From JAXDJH01 sp034663635 (lineage in GTDB: Bacteria > Actinomycetota > CADDZG01 > WHSQ01), in contig JAXDJH010000026.1 of the NCBI GenBank assembly GCA_034663635.1, positions 62,001 to 126,000 of the forward strand: a DNA stretch of 64,000 nucleotides, in the 5' to 3' direction. Both the position numbers and the translations under genes were made by a program. The notes beneath the pieces were generated by a model that did not search any database, was not told the DNA's origin, and saw nothing but the letters and a program-made list of their open reading frames with translations. Positions 26,299 through 35,132 of the stretch are shown here, piece after piece (positions within the stretch are counted from its first letter, which is position 1; each line of letters starts with the position of its first letter).

Positions 26299-27258
26299 TC
26301 ACCTGGTCGCTTGGCGACTAATCAGGGTAGCGATGCCCTCGCGATAAGTCGGATAGCGGGGCGTCCAGTTGAGCTCGCGCTTGATCTTCTCGTTCGATAC
26401 CGGCAAACGTGATCGCGCCATGAGTGACGTTTGCTTACCGAGCAGTCGAGCAACCCACAGAGGAACGGTGTACGGCCGGGGGGAGCCGCTTTGCCGTGCG
26501 AGTTCGGTTGAGAACTTGCGCAGTGTCGTCGGCTCGTCATCAGTGACGTGATAGATCTCGCCTGACTTGTCGCTTTCAAGCGCCGCCACGGCGGCCGCCG
26601 CTCCGTCCTCGACATGAATCCAGGACCCCAGCGCGGTTCCGCCTCCGGGCAGACCGAACATCCTTCGCTTGAGAAGCGTCTTCATGAACTCGGTCGAGCC
26701 GACGTCCGGACCGTAGAAAACCCCGTAACGCAGCACTATCCCCTCTATCGACCGTTCCGACGATGCGTCTAGCACCTGTTGCTCGAGTGACAGCAACGCT
26801 TCCAGCGCGGGGCGCGCTGATTCGACATCGGGGTCGCGCATGACCGGATGATCCTCAGAGATCGGCGTGACACCATGATCTCCGTAGCCGTAAACGAAGA
26901 TCATCGACTCCGCGACGAAGCGGCGCGTCCCGACATCGATAGCCGCGGACAGGACGTTGCGGGTGCCGGTGGTGCGCAACTCGTTAGTCGCCTCCATCTC
27001 TGAAGGCCTCATCGGGCCGCGCTGAGGAAGGGCGTTCAGCACCTGGATCACTCCATCCGGCTGCGTCTCCGCGAACAGAGCTTTCATGCGGTCGCGGTCG
27101 AGCACGTCGCCGATCACCACTTGCGCTCCGAGCATCTCGAGCGCCGAAGCCTTGTCCGGTGATCTCGTCAACCCGATCGCCTCGTGACCGTTGTCGACGA
27201 GCTTCTCCACGATCCGTCGGCCGATAGTGCCGGACGCTCCGGCGACGAAGACATTCAT
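26299..27258 (-). CDS. NAD(P)-dependent epimerase/dehydratase-like SDR
   Basis: This 319-residue extended or atypical short-chain dehydrogenase begins MNVFVAGASGTIGRRIVEKL, a Gly-rich NAD(P)-binding turn, followed by VVIGDVLDRDRM. The active-site region is unusual. Where a YxxxK pair is expected there is ARPALEALLSLEQQVLDAS, lacking both residues, so activity as a classical dehydrogenase is doubtful; it may bind nucleotide only, or belong to an NmrA-like or divergent group. It lies 1 bp downstream of the small membrane protein gene, forming a two-gene unit. Confidence 0.85.
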   Translation of the reverse strand: MNVFVAGASGTIGRRIVEKLVDNGHEAIGLTRSPDKASALEMLGAQVVIGDVLDRDRMKALFAETQPDGVIQVLNALPQRGPMRPSEMEATNELRTTGTRNVLSAAIDVGTRRFVAESMIFVYGYGDHGVTPISEDHPVMRDPDVESARPALEALLSLEQQVLDASSERSIEGIVLRYGVFYGPDVGSTEFMKTLLKRRMFGLPGGGTALGSWIHVEDGAAAAVAALESDKSGEIYHVTDDEPTTLRKFSTELARQSGSPRPYTVPLWVARLLGKQTSLMARSRLPVSNEKIKRELNWTPRYPTYREGIATLISRQATR

Positions 27259-27259
27259 G

Positions 27260-27631
27260 TCAGGCCTCGTTGCCTCGTCCGCGGCGAACGGCCGCGTAGA
27301 CGATCGCTGCTCCGAGGAGGGTTATCAGCCACGGATCGCTCGCCTTTCCCCCGAGGTCCCTATCCATCCAATGGGCCAGCGCGTGAAAAGCAGATCCCAC
27401 CGCAACCCCGACGAGCGCGACCGTAAGGGCATCCCGCCACCGGAGGGCGGCGAAGAGCGTCACGCCCAGCCCGATCTGGAAGGCTCCGAGGTCATGAAAG
27501 AGATGCTTGTTGAAGGGGGGGTAGTGGGCGATCTGGTCGAAGAAGCTGTGTGGGCTGAGGAAAGCCCAAGCACCGAAACCCACGTAGAAGGCCCCAGCCA
27601 CGACACAGATGGCCCGAACCACGATGCTCAT
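27260..27631 (-). CDS. Small four-helix membrane protein
   Basis: This 123-residue protein has four hydrophobic helices: IVVRAICVVAGAFYVGFGAWAF, a second after HDLGAFQIGLGVTLFAALRW, a third VALVGVAVGSAFHALAH, and a last one before a basic tail. HDLGAFQIGLG is reminiscent of DUF4345- or DoxX-like small membrane proteins; assignment is tentative. The frame is open for another 63 codons upstream, but that part is Arg/Pro-rich shadow overlapping the divergent flavin reductase gene. The ATG at 27631 preceded by AAAGGAG is chosen. It is cotranscribed with the SDR. Confidence 0.7.
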   Translation of the reverse strand: MSIVVRAICVVAGAFYVGFGAWAFLSPHSFFDQIAHYPPFNKHLFHDLGAFQIGLGVTLFAALRWRDALTVALVGVAVGSAFHALAHWMDRDLGGKASDPWLITLLGAAIVYAAVRRGRGNEA

Positions 27632-27699
27632 TCGCAAAGCCCACTCCTTTCTTCTCCTGGAGACGAGCGCGGCCCCCATCCTCCGCTCAAAATAGGGAC

Positions 27700-28224
27700 A
27701 TGACCAACGGCGGCTACGTCCACGGCGAGGACCCGTTCGCGACGCCCGCGGCCGACCGCTCTCCGGCACGCCGTTTGCGGGGGCGGTTGGTGGCGGGCGT
27801 GACGGTCTGGACCGCCGCATCCGACGGCGTGAGGACGGGTCTGACGATGTCGTCGGTGCTCGTGGCCGACGGCGAGCCGGCTCAGATGCTGGGACTGCTC
27901 AAGGACACGAGCGACCTTTACGACGCGATCCAGAGGTCGGGCAGGTTCGTCGTGCACGTTCTCGGTGAAGGCGAGGCGGCGCTCGCGGACGTGTTCGCGG
28001 GTCTGCGCCCGAGCCCCGGCGGACAGTTCGCAGGACTCGAAACGCTCTCGTCTGAATACGGCCCCGTCATCGAACGGATCGCCGATCGCGCTTACTGCAA
28101 GCTGATCGACACGATCGACACCGGGTATCACCAGTTAGCGCGTGCAGAGATAGAGAGAGTCGAGCTAACGGAGCTCGACTCTCCTCTCGTCTACTTCAGA
28201 GGCCGCTACCGCAAGCTGGACTAG
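27700..28224 (+). CDS. Flavin reductase-like FMN-binding protein
   Basis: This 174-residue protein has the split beta-barrel flavin reductase domain. Features are RLRGRLVAGVTVWTAAS near residue 26, the GLTMSSVLVADGEPAQMLGLLKDTSDLY segment that lines the FMN site, and SGRFVVHVLGEGE. Members reduce FMN with NAD(P)H for a partner monooxygenase or bind flavin as part of it. No monooxygenase gene is adjacent, so the partner is unknown. The next gene follows 10 bp later in the same direction. Confidence 0.88.
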   Translation: MTNGGYVHGEDPFATPAADRSPARRLRGRLVAGVTVWTAASDGVRTGLTMSSVLVADGEPAQMLGLLKDTSDLYDAIQRSGRFVVHVLGEGEAALADVFAGLRPSPGGQFAGLETLSSEYGPVIERIADRAYCKLIDTIDTGYHQLARAEIERVELTELDSPLVYFRGRYRKLD

Positions 28225-28234
28225 GGTACGAGTC

Positions 28235-29032
28235 ATGCCGCTACCGCCGCTCGAACGAGGCCGGGCCGAACCGGCGCTGAAGCTCGCAACCGATCGCTTC
28301 GCCGATCTGCTGCGGACCGTCAAAGACCCAACTAAGACTGCCATCGGCTACTGGGACATCGGACAACTGGCTGCGCACGTAAGCCACTTGTTCTCTTTGT
28401 ATCCGTCGCTAGCTCGTGGCGAGGGCTCCCCTATCGAGGACCACCGGAACATGAGCGAGTACTGGGACCTCGGACTCGAACGGCACCGCGAACGCAACCC
28501 GGGAACGCTGGCCGATCGGATCGAAGACGCTACCGACGACTTCATCGCGGCCGCCGACGTGCACGGTTGGGACAGCCTGGTGGACTGGCACGGCGGGATA
28601 AAGGCTCCAGTAGCGGGGATCGCCGGGTTCCTCATCAACGAATGCGAGATACACGGACTGGACGTTTCGAGAGCGGAGGATCGCCCGTGGGTCGTGGATC
28701 CGGATCGTGCCCGCTTCGTGATCGACGCTCACATGCCGGTGCTTCCGCATTTCACGAACGAAGCCGAGATCGAGGGTCTTAACGCGGTGTTCGAGCTCGA
28801 CGTCAAGGGCGGCTCGACCACCTACTTCATCGTGAGAGATGGCCAGCTGACGATCGACACGGATCGTCCTGCACGGGTCGACTGCCGGATCTCCGCGGAC
28901 CCTGTCGACTACCTCCTCGTCGGTTATGGGCGAAAGTCGCAGTGGGGCCCGCTCGTCAAGGGGAAGGTGCTCGCCCTGGGACGCAAGCCGTGGCTGGGCT
29001 TGAAGTTCGGGAAGCTTTTCGAATCCGTCTGA
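28235..29032 (+). CDS. Maleylpyruvate isomerase-like (mycothiol-dependent superfamily) protein
   Basis: This 265-residue protein has a TIGR03083-like layout. An N-terminal DinB/MDMPI helical bundle (about 1-160) contains YWDIGQLAAHVSHLFSLYP, where the His is a metal ligand, and GFLINECEIHGLDVSRA, supplying Glu and His. A C-terminal SCP2-like/MDMPI_C domain (about 180-265) is recognised by VDCRISADPVDYLLVGYGR. The family uses mycothiol as cofactor or nucleophile in isomerisation or thiol transfer; exact substrate unknown. It is probably cotranscribed with the flavin reductase and is one of three members in this window. Confidence 0.85.
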   Translation: MPLPPLERGRAEPALKLATDRFADLLRTVKDPTKTAIGYWDIGQLAAHVSHLFSLYPSLARGEGSPIEDHRNMSEYWDLGLERHRERNPGTLADRIEDATDDFIAAADVHGWDSLVDWHGGIKAPVAGIAGFLINECEIHGLDVSRAEDRPWVVDPDRARFVIDAHMPVLPHFTNEAEIEGLNAVFELDVKGGSTTYFIVRDGQLTIDTDRPARVDCRISADPVDYLLVGYGRKSQWGPLVKGKVLALGRKPWLGLKFGKLFESV

Positions 29033-29033
29033 A

Positions 29034-30275
29034 TCAAGTTTTCGCAACGGCCCCGCGTCGCGCCACCAGATACGTGATGACGAGAACGAGGGTGCCCGCT
29101 CCCGCCACTATCGTTCCCACGCGGGCAGGCAGCGAGATCACGACGGGGATAAGGGCGCCCGCGACCCAACTCAATTGCAGGCCGGCTTCGAAGCGAGCGA
29201 AGGCCCTCCCGCGCACCGCTTCATTCACATCCCGCTGCACGATCGAATCGAACGCAACCTTGATGGCCCCCGACGCGACGCCGAACGCGCCGATCAGCAG
29301 GGCCACGGAAGGGATGCCGAACCGGAACGCTGCGAAAGCCGCTGCCGCTACCGAGAGGAGCAGGGCGATCACGACGATCCCTTCCTCCTTCAGCCCCCGT
29401 CGCAATCGAGGAGCGACAACGGCTCCGAAGAGTGTGCCTAGTGCAGCAGAGCCGAGTAGGAACCCGAGGCCCAGACTGCCCAGTCCCTCTCTCCTCAACG
29501 AGAACGCCAGGTGAAAGACGAGGAAGCCCACCAACGCGCGGGTCCCCGCCATCGCGACTAGAGCTTGGCGCACCGCGAGTGGTTGAGGGCCACCGCGCGC
29601 CGCCTCGACTTCGGACCGCTTGCGCTTCCCTCTACCTGCAGAGACGCCTAAGGCCGGCAAGGTCGCGAGCGCATAGACGATCGCTCCACTGAGAACCTCG
29701 ATACGAACCCCCGGCCAGCGGACCAGACCAACTCCGATCGGGACGACGACGAATCCGGCGAGGGCCGAGAACTTCGACAACGAGGCGTTCGCCTCAACGA
29801 GCGAGCGACCCTCTGGGATCACGAAAGGCAAAGCGGCCGCACGCGTCACGAGAGTGATGCGTGACAGCACGAGGATCCCGAACGAGATCGGGAACAGCAG
29901 GAGCGAGTCGAGCCTCGTTGCCATCAGCCAGGTCAAGAGCGCCCGACCCACGTTCGCAAACGCGAGGGTGAACCGGAGCCCGCCCCGATGCCGGTCGAGA
30001 TACCTCGACATGAGTGGGGCGACAACGGAGAACGGCGCGACCGTCAGAGCGAGGTAGAGAACCACCCGCGACCGAGCGTCGGCTTCCGGGACCGAGAAGA
30101 AGAGCGAGCCCGCCAAAGCCAGCGCGACCAGGGCGTCGCCGGCGGCCCCCAAGGCGTGAGTGAACAAGAGTCTCGCGAAGTTGGTGTTGCCCGTTTCACG
30201 GTCGATCCAGCGCCCGAATCGACGAGCCAGGATCCTCAGGATGGGCTGCTCATCTGGATGTTCCGTCGTGGCCAC
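29034..30275 (-). CDS. MFS transporter
   Basis: This 413-residue protein has about twelve hydrophobic helices in two halves. The short cytoplasmic loop after helix 2 (SRYLDRHRGGLRFTLA) resembles the MFS motif A position. The central loop is short and basic (SAGRGKRKRSEVEAARGG). The C-terminal half includes FGAVVAPRLRRGLKEEG and ARVGTIVAGAGTLVLVITYLVARR. Such proteins export drugs or small metabolites by proton antiport; specificity cannot be inferred. Its end abuts the convergent MDMPI-type gene by 1 bp. Confidence 0.88.
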   Translation of the reverse strand: MATTEHPDEQPILRILARRFGRWIDRETGNTNFARLLFTHALGAAGDALVALALAGSLFFSVPEADARSRVVLYLALTVAPFSVVAPLMSRYLDRHRGGLRFTLAFANVGRALLTWLMATRLDSLLLFPISFGILVLSRITLVTRAAALPFVIPEGRSLVEANASLSKFSALAGFVVVPIGVGLVRWPGVRIEVLSGAIVYALATLPALGVSAGRGKRKRSEVEAARGGPQPLAVRQALVAMAGTRALVGFLVFHLAFSLRREGLGSLGLGFLLGSAALGTLFGAVVAPRLRRGLKEEGIVVIALLLSVAAAAFAAFRFGIPSVALLIGAFGVASGAIKVAFDSIVQRDVNEAVRGRAFARFEAGLQLSWVAGALIPVVISLPARVGTIVAGAGTLVLVITYLVARRGAVAKT

Positions 30276-30379
30276 GCCCCGACTCTGACCTCTGTTCGGC
30301 CCGTATGCCAGAACTCCATTGACGCCGCCGACTCCAGGGCCATAAATGAACCAAAAGGTCCTCAGAGGGGGTTCTCATC

Positions 30380-31861
30380 TTGTCTCGCAAGATTCGGCTC
30401 GGCTCGGCTGCCGCGGTCCTATTGGCCGGGCTATTCGTCTCGGCCCCTGCTCTCGCCGCGAAGGGGACGTGCTTCGGCAGCCCCGTCACCATCAAGGGCG
30501 ACAGTGGGAACAACACGCTGAGAGGAACTAGTGGCGACGACGTCATCGATGGGAAGGGTGGCAACGACACGATCGATGGCAAAGGTGGAGACGACGTCAT
30601 CTGTGGCGGCAACGGCAAGGACACTCTCAACGGTGGGGGTGGCTTTGACTTCGTGCTGGGGGGTGGCGACAACGATGTGGTTAAAGGTGGCAAAGAAGAC
30701 GACGTCGTCATGGGGCTCCTCGGGAACGATGAGCTCATCGGCGGGCCGGGAACAGGCGACGCTGCCTCATTCCTTTTCGCCACCGGATCGATCAACGCGA
30801 ACCTGGCCACGGGCCGGGCGACGGGCGAGGGCAGCGACACGTTCCAGGACGTGGAGCGCGTTTTCGGGTCGGATCAGGATGATGTCATCACAGGAAACGA
30901 GGGCTTCAACGCCCTCACCGGCGAGGGCGGCGACGATCAACTCTTCGGTGGCGAGAACAACGACATCCTGTCGGGCGGTCTCGGCAACGACACCATGGAT
31001 GGGCAGACGGGAGAGCGGGACCTCGCTTTCTATGTGTTCTCCGCTACGGCGATCTCGGCAGACCTCGCGGGCCACTCAGTCACAGGCGAAGGCAACGACA
31101 CGATCCCGAATGTCGAGGGCGTCGCGGGTTCACCCAACGACGACACGATCCTTGGAGGACCGACCCACGATCTGATCTCAGGAGGCGGAGGCGACGACTT
31201 GATCGATGGTCGTGGGGGCTTCGACGTCGCGGTCTACGCGCTGTCTCCGGGACCGGTGAATGTCAACCTCGCGCAGGGAAACTCCACCGGGGATGGGACC
31301 GACACGTTCAGAGACCTGGAAGCGGTTTACGGCACGCCGTTCGACGACACGATGGTTGGTAGCGCGGAGGACAACGTTTTCTTCGGCGACTACGGCAACG
31401 ACAGGATGGCCGGCGGAGCCGGCAACGATGTTTTCTACCCAGACCTCGGCGATGACGAGATAAACGGAGGAATCGGCCCGCGCGACGAGATCGATTTCTT
31501 CCTAGCGGACGGTCCCGTGAACGTCGACATGGCCGCGGGGACCGCATCTGGCGACGGTAGCGACTCCTTCACGGAGGTTGAGTTCATCTCCGGGAGCGAG
31601 TTCGACGACACCATCACCGGCGGGCCGAACACCGACTACATGATGGGCGGTGGCGGCAACGACACGCTCATCGGTGGCGAAGGTGACGACGCGATGGACG
31701 GGGAACTCGGGGACGATTCGGTCGACGGGGGCCCCGGCTCGGACATCTGCCGGAACCAAGAGACGGCGGTCAGTTGTGAGGGCCAAGGTGGACCGACGGT
31801 CAATGCGTACAGAGATGCGAGCCGGTCGGCCGGATCGTTCCAGCGCAAACGAGCGCACTAA
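30380..31861 (+). CDS. Secreted RTX-type calcium-binding protein, multi-repeat
   Basis: This 493-residue protein has a signal peptide (basic start, hydrophobic core, cleavage after PALA). The mature protein is built almost wholly from GGxGNDxLxGG-type nonapeptides arranged around four longer modules. Each module has a (I/V)N(A/V)(N/D)LAxGxAxGDGxDxF segment followed by a xVExVxGSxxDDTxxG segment (near residues 136-175, 213-255, 290-330, 374-414). It ends GSDICRNQETAVSCEG plus a basic tail, sharing the D-x-C ... SCE finish of the RTX protein at 1.1-1.8 kb. No catalytic domain is visible; it is probably a calcium-stabilised surface or matrix protein. The TTG start at 30380 is backed by AGAGGGGG. 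Confidence 0.9.
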   Translation: MSRKIRLGSAAAVLLAGLFVSAPALAAKGTCFGSPVTIKGDSGNNTLRGTSGDDVIDGKGGNDTIDGKGGDDVICGGNGKDTLNGGGGFDFVLGGGDNDVVKGGKEDDVVMGLLGNDELIGGPGTGDAASFLFATGSINANLATGRATGEGSDTFQDVERVFGSDQDDVITGNEGFNALTGEGGDDQLFGGENNDILSGGLGNDTMDGQTGERDLAFYVFSATAISADLAGHSVTGEGNDTIPNVEGVAGSPNDDTILGGPTHDLISGGGGDDLIDGRGGFDVAVYALSPGPVNVNLAQGNSTGDGTDTFRDLEAVYGTPFDDTMVGSAEDNVFFGDYGNDRMAGGAGNDVFYPDLGDDEINGGIGPRDEIDFFLADGPVNVDMAAGTASGDGSDSFTEVEFISGSEFDDTITGGPNTDYMMGGGGNDTLIGGEGDDAMDGELGDDSVDGGPGSDICRNQETAVSCEGQGGPTVNAYRDASRSAGSFQRKRAH

Positions 31862-31863
31862 CG

Positions 31864-32796
31864 CTAGATCTGTTCGTCAGCGACCCAGCTACGCGTCAAG
31901 ACGAGCCAGAAGGCGAGCCCTGCATACGGGCCGTAGCGTTTGAACCGTTTGACGATCGAGGAGTCCGCGACCTTCTTGCGTCCGACCAGCCGCGCGTAAG
32001 TGGGTCGCGTCCACGAGTCGAGGATCAGTCGCGAGTAACGGCCGAGCATCATCATGATGTGTGCCGCCGCGTAAGGACCGACCCCGGGCAAAGCGAGCAG
32101 AGCCGCCTCGAGTTCGTCGTCGACAAGTTCCTCGCGCGACGCGCTCCCCCACGACTCGAGATCGATCGCTCCGGTTGTCACTAACTCGGCCACACCTCGG
32201 AGGTACGCGCCCCGGTAACCCGCTCTGACGGTCTCCTTGTAGAAGTCGTCGCCAGCCTCTGCCATGGTTTGTGGAGTGGGAAACGCGCGACCAGCCCACC
32301 CCTCAACCGGAGCGCCGGGGGCTCGGGGGCCGAGATGCTCTACCAATGCGCTAACCATTCGAACCGTCGCCGACCACGTGCAGTTCGTAGTGCAGATCGT
32401 CTTGACAACTTCCTCGAAGACCGACGCGCTCCGGATCATCCGACCGGCCCCCGACGCCACCCACGCGAGATCGGGGTCGGACGCGGCCAGTTCGTAGAAC
32501 TCCGAGAGGTCCTCGTCGAGGCGGAGAACATGGCCCACCTTCGCCGTCAGCTCGTCTGCGATCTTCGGCCCGACTTGACGGCCCGACACGACGATCCGAC
32601 CGTAGCCCTTCCGCCCGTTCGTCACCTGCACCGTTCGAGCCCCGCGTCCGACCGGCAAAGTTGCCGCGAGGATCGTGTCGCTCTCCAGCAACTCCATCGG
32701 CGGGAGAGACGCGACCCCGTGCGACGTGAACGTTCGCCGCAGGTCGACCGGTTCGCCGCCGGCTCCGCGCAAGCGGAACTGAAGTGTCTCAGGCAC
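31864..32796 (-). CDS. AlkA-like 3-methyladenine DNA glycosylase (HhH-GPD)
   Basis: This 310-residue glycosylase has a beta-rich N-terminal domain of the AlkA/Ogg type. The HhH-GPD core (about 130-290) has VKTICTTNCTW, the helix-hairpin-helix LPGVGPYAAAHIMMMLG, and the catalytic Asp in RLILDSWTRP. It would excise alkylated bases in base-excision repair. There is no C-terminal Cys cluster, so it is not the iron-sulfur type. The start overlaps the end of the upstream toroid-like gene by 8 bp, so they are likely cotranscribed. Confidence 0.9.
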   Translation of the reverse strand: MPETLQFRLRGAGGEPVDLRRTFTSHGVASLPPMELLESDTILAATLPVGRGARTVQVTNGRKGYGRIVVSGRQVGPKIADELTAKVGHVLRLDEDLSEFYELAASDPDLAWVASGAGRMIRSASVFEEVVKTICTTNCTWSATVRMVSALVEHLGPRAPGAPVEGWAGRAFPTPQTMAEAGDDFYKETVRAGYRGAYLRGVAELVTTGAIDLESWGSASREELVDDELEAALLALPGVGPYAAAHIMMMLGRYSRLILDSWTRPTYARLVGRKKVADSSIVKRFKRYGPYAGLAFWLVLTRSWVADEQI

Positions 32797-33529
32797 CGAA
32801 GTGCGCAGCTAACTCGATGGTTCGGAGCGTCAGCTCGTTGTCATCGGGCCAGCCCTCAGGGCCGGCGCCGTCCATCAATTGGTCCATGAAGCTGTCCACC
32901 GATACATGCTCGAGTGGAACCCCTGCCGCGCCCCAAAACGTGAGGGCGGTCGCGAACTCCCATGCGCCCCACCATTCCTCGGCCCACTCCCGCGCCCACC
33001 GCAATCCCCATTCGGCCATCTCGGTCCTGCGTCCTTCTGCCAGCCAATAGGCGGCAGACGCGGCGAAGGTCGGGTAGGCACCTCCGGTGAAGCGACCTTC
33101 GAGATCGGCTTCTCCACGCAGGAGATCGATCGCTCGATGGCCCGGATCGCGACCCACGGCCAGTAATCCCGCGGTCGCGGACGCAGTAGCCCAAACCCGG
33201 CCGGCAGCCGCTGTGTCTATCTCTCCGGGAACATCGTCGGGCGAGTCCAACCATGCTTCCGCCGGCGTACGCGTCTCGAGCAGCCAGTCCGCGGCGATCG
33301 TCGCCGCAGCCGAGTCTCGCTGACCGATGACGACGAGGTGACAAAGGGCGAGACCCGTTTCTCCGGCCGACGGTCGCCCCGTCTCGCCGAAGAAGCCTCC
33401 CTCCTCCTCCTGCTGTGGGATGTGCGGAACTTCGGGCTCCTCACTCGACAGGCGGAGCGCCCGCCACGATTGCCACTCGTCGCCCTCCGATAACACCTTC
33501 TCTAGGGCCGCGTCGCGATCGATGGGCAT
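32789..33529 (-). CDS. Conserved protein with alpha/alpha-toroid (prenyltransferase-like) repeats
   Basis: No enzyme motif is recognised in this 246-residue protein. The sequence shows helix pairs with Gly-Gly-rich turns (GRPSAGETGLALCHLVVIG; GRVWATASATAGLLAVG; GRFTGGAYPTFAASAAYWLAEG), reminiscent of half a squalene-cyclase or prenyltransferase toroid. The catalytic DxDD is absent, though clustered Trp residues (AREWAEEWWGAWEF) could line a hydrophobic cavity. It sits between the F420-type oxidoreductase gene and the DNA glycosylase gene in one direction, with 9 bp and an 8-bp overlap respectively. Function unknown. Confidence 0.7.
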   Translation of the reverse strand: MPIDRDAALEKVLSEGDEWQSWRALRLSSEEPEVPHIPQQEEEGGFFGETGRPSAGETGLALCHLVVIGQRDSAAATIAADWLLETRTPAEAWLDSPDDVPGEIDTAAAGRVWATASATAGLLAVGRDPGHRAIDLLRGEADLEGRFTGGAYPTFAASAAYWLAEGRRTEMAEWGLRWAREWAEEWWGAWEFATALTFWGAAGVPLEHVSVDSFMDQLMDGAGPEGWPDDNELTLRTIELAAHFGA

Positions 33530-33538
33530 AGCTCAACC

Positions 33539-33985
33539 CTAAGAGGGCGCCGCCGACCACCAGACCAGGCGAGTCGGCACGAGCACGATCGTGTCTCCGT
33601 CCGGCGGCTCGACTTGATATTGGTGATAGCGAGCCTGCAGCTCTTCGAGAGCGGACCCCGATGGCTCCACGCGCGCAACGCAATCCAGCCGCACCCACGC
33701 CAGCTCGGCCCAGTTCTCGCTCCAACGATCGATCAACAACGTCGCGCGCTTGTCACGGGCGATGTCGTTCACGCGGGCCAGCCTGCGCGTTGCTTTCGGC
33801 TTCTGGTCGACGGCGAAGACGAGCTCGGCTCCCGACTCGGTGGCTCGCACCGCGTAACAGACTGGCACCAAGCGCGGCGTGCCGTCCGAGGCGATCGTGC
33901 CGAGTACGCCTCGACGCGCATCATCGATCAGCGACGCGAACCGACGGGGGAGCTCGCCGATATTGGAGCAGCTCCCGCCGGGCAT
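33539..33985 (-). CDS. PPOX-class F420-dependent oxidoreductase-like protein
   Basis: This 148-residue protein has the split beta-barrel of pyridoxamine-phosphate-oxidase-like flavin/deazaflavin proteins. Key parts are RRGVLGTIASDGTPRLVPVCYAV, KATRRLARVNDIARDKRATLLIDRW, and a final IVLVPTRLVWWSA, which together match the TIGR03668 subgroup known from mycobacteria (Rv0121-like). The deazaflavin F420 is the likely cofactor. I use the ATG at 33985, which begins 4 bases after the stop of the channel-like gene; an in-frame start 18 codons further upstream would overlap that gene. Substrate unknown. Confidence 0.85.
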   Translation of the reverse strand: MPGGSCSNIGELPRRFASLIDDARRGVLGTIASDGTPRLVPVCYAVRATESGAELVFAVDQKPKATRRLARVNDIARDKRATLLIDRWSENWAELAWVRLDCVARVEPSGSALEELQARYHQYQVEPPDGDTIVLVPTRLVWWSAAPS

Positions 33986-33989
33986 CGGT

Positions 33990-35132
33990 CTAGATGTGCT
34001 CGGCGCGGGTGGCTTTGGGCCGGTCGACTTCGTGATCATCGGGGCGGCGGTTCGGCGGTCGAACCACCGCGATGGTCATACCCGGGAGGTGACTGCGCGG
34101 CCCGGACCATGGTCCCGGCGGAGCGACTACGACGTCGGCGAGGCCGTAAGCGATCGACTCGTAATTAACACGCCAGCCTTTGAAGTGCGGCCATGCCTCC
34201 TCCGGAGTCCGCTCCAGCGGCAGACCCATATCGGTCAACCGTTTCACTCCGCCGAGGAACTCCTCATAGGTCAATTCGATCGGGTCGTCGGGGAACGGAT
34301 CGGGGTCATAAGGGATCGCCAATACATCCGCTATGGATCGCAAGCAGGTGAAACCCATCCGCAGCGCGAGCCTCGCTTGAGTGGGGGCCGAGCTCGGCAT
34401 CAAAGAGAGATAGAGCGCGGACGAGTCGAGGACCGCGAGAAGCGCCAAGATCCATGAGCGCAACGGGTGGGGCGAGCGGAAGAAGTTCAGAACGGTGTAA
34501 GTCGTCTGGCTCTCCATTACCTCTGCACACCATCGCTCCCATTCCGCGTAGAGCCGAGGTAAGTCGTCCGTCAACCCGACCATCTGGTGGCGAGCCAGGA
34601 TCTCCGGCCCCCACGCCGGCGTACCGGCGCGACTCTGCAACATCGTGACCAACGTCTCGCGCCGGTTGAATGCTGCGTAGATCGTGGGCAGGTACGCGAT
34701 CTGCAACGCGACGATGATCAGACCGGTGAAGGCAGCGATGAAGTAGATGATCGATGATTGCAATCCCGCGTGAGAAGCGAAGCCGAGAGTGAGCACCGAC
34801 GAGCCGCTCTCTCGCAGCGCTTCGAGCAGGGAGATGCCTGCGATCGGCCAGATCATGAATCCGTAGCCGATGATGACCAGGAACATCCACACGATCAGGA
34901 TGGCCAAAAGAGCGGACGGAGCGGAGAAGGCGAGGATCTTGTCTTTCGCCTCGTAGGTGTCGAAGCGGTTTGAGATCGTCAGGAACGTCTTGTAGACGAT
35001 CCTTCGGCCGACCCACACGGAGAGTCGCGAGGTGATGCCCCTCGGAACGACAAGCGTTCGCAGGAGGCTCCCGAGGGTCAGCAAGACGATCGTCAGACCG
35101 AACGCGAAGCCGATCCATCGGACGACAATCAT
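33990..35132 (-). CDS. Two-pore-domain ion channel-like membrane protein
   Basis: The protein is 380 residues. There is a membrane span at the start (about 5-28) and a pair flanking a pore-like loop: ALLAILIVWMFLVIIGYGFMIWP, then LRESGSSVLTLGFAS, then IIYFIAAFTGLIIVALQIAYLPTIY. This copies the layout of an Ion_trans_2 potassium pore, but the filter TVGYG is replaced by TLGFA, so selectivity is doubtful. The C-terminal 200 residues are cytoplasmic and helical, with a conserved-looking RRETLVTMLQSRAG start. The ATG at 35132 overlaps the upstream stop (ATGA); the longer frame is shadow. It is coupled to the metal-binding DinB-like gene. Confidence 0.75.
   Translation of the reverse strand: MIVVRWIGFAFGLTIVLLTLGSLLRTLVVPRGITSRLSVWVGRRIVYKTFLTISNRFDTYEAKDKILAFSAPSALLAILIVWMFLVIIGYGFMIWPIAGISLLEALRESGSSVLTLGFASHAGLQSSIIYFIAAFTGLIIVALQIAYLPTIYAAFNRRETLVTMLQSRAGTPAWGPEILARHQMVGLTDDLPRLYAEWERWCAEVMESQTTYTVLNFFRSPHPLRSWILALLAVLDSSALYLSLMPSSAPTQARLALRMGFTCLRSIADVLAIPYDPDPFPDDPIELTYEEFLGGVKRLTDMGLPLERTPEEAWPHFKGWRVNYESIAYGLADVVVAPPGPWSGPRSHLPGMTIAVVRPPNRRPDDHEVDRPKATRAEHI

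Noticed and set aside
30380..31861. Reading the RTX repeats as a CRISPR array or DNA-level tandem repeat
   Set aside because: Repeats are at protein level (GGxGNDxLxG) with variable codons and no fixed spacer-repeat unit; no cas genes are present.
32321..32370. tRNA-like stretch (AGATGCTCTACCAATGCGCTA)
   Set aside because: It lies within the conserved glycosylase coding sequence and cannot be folded into a cloverleaf.
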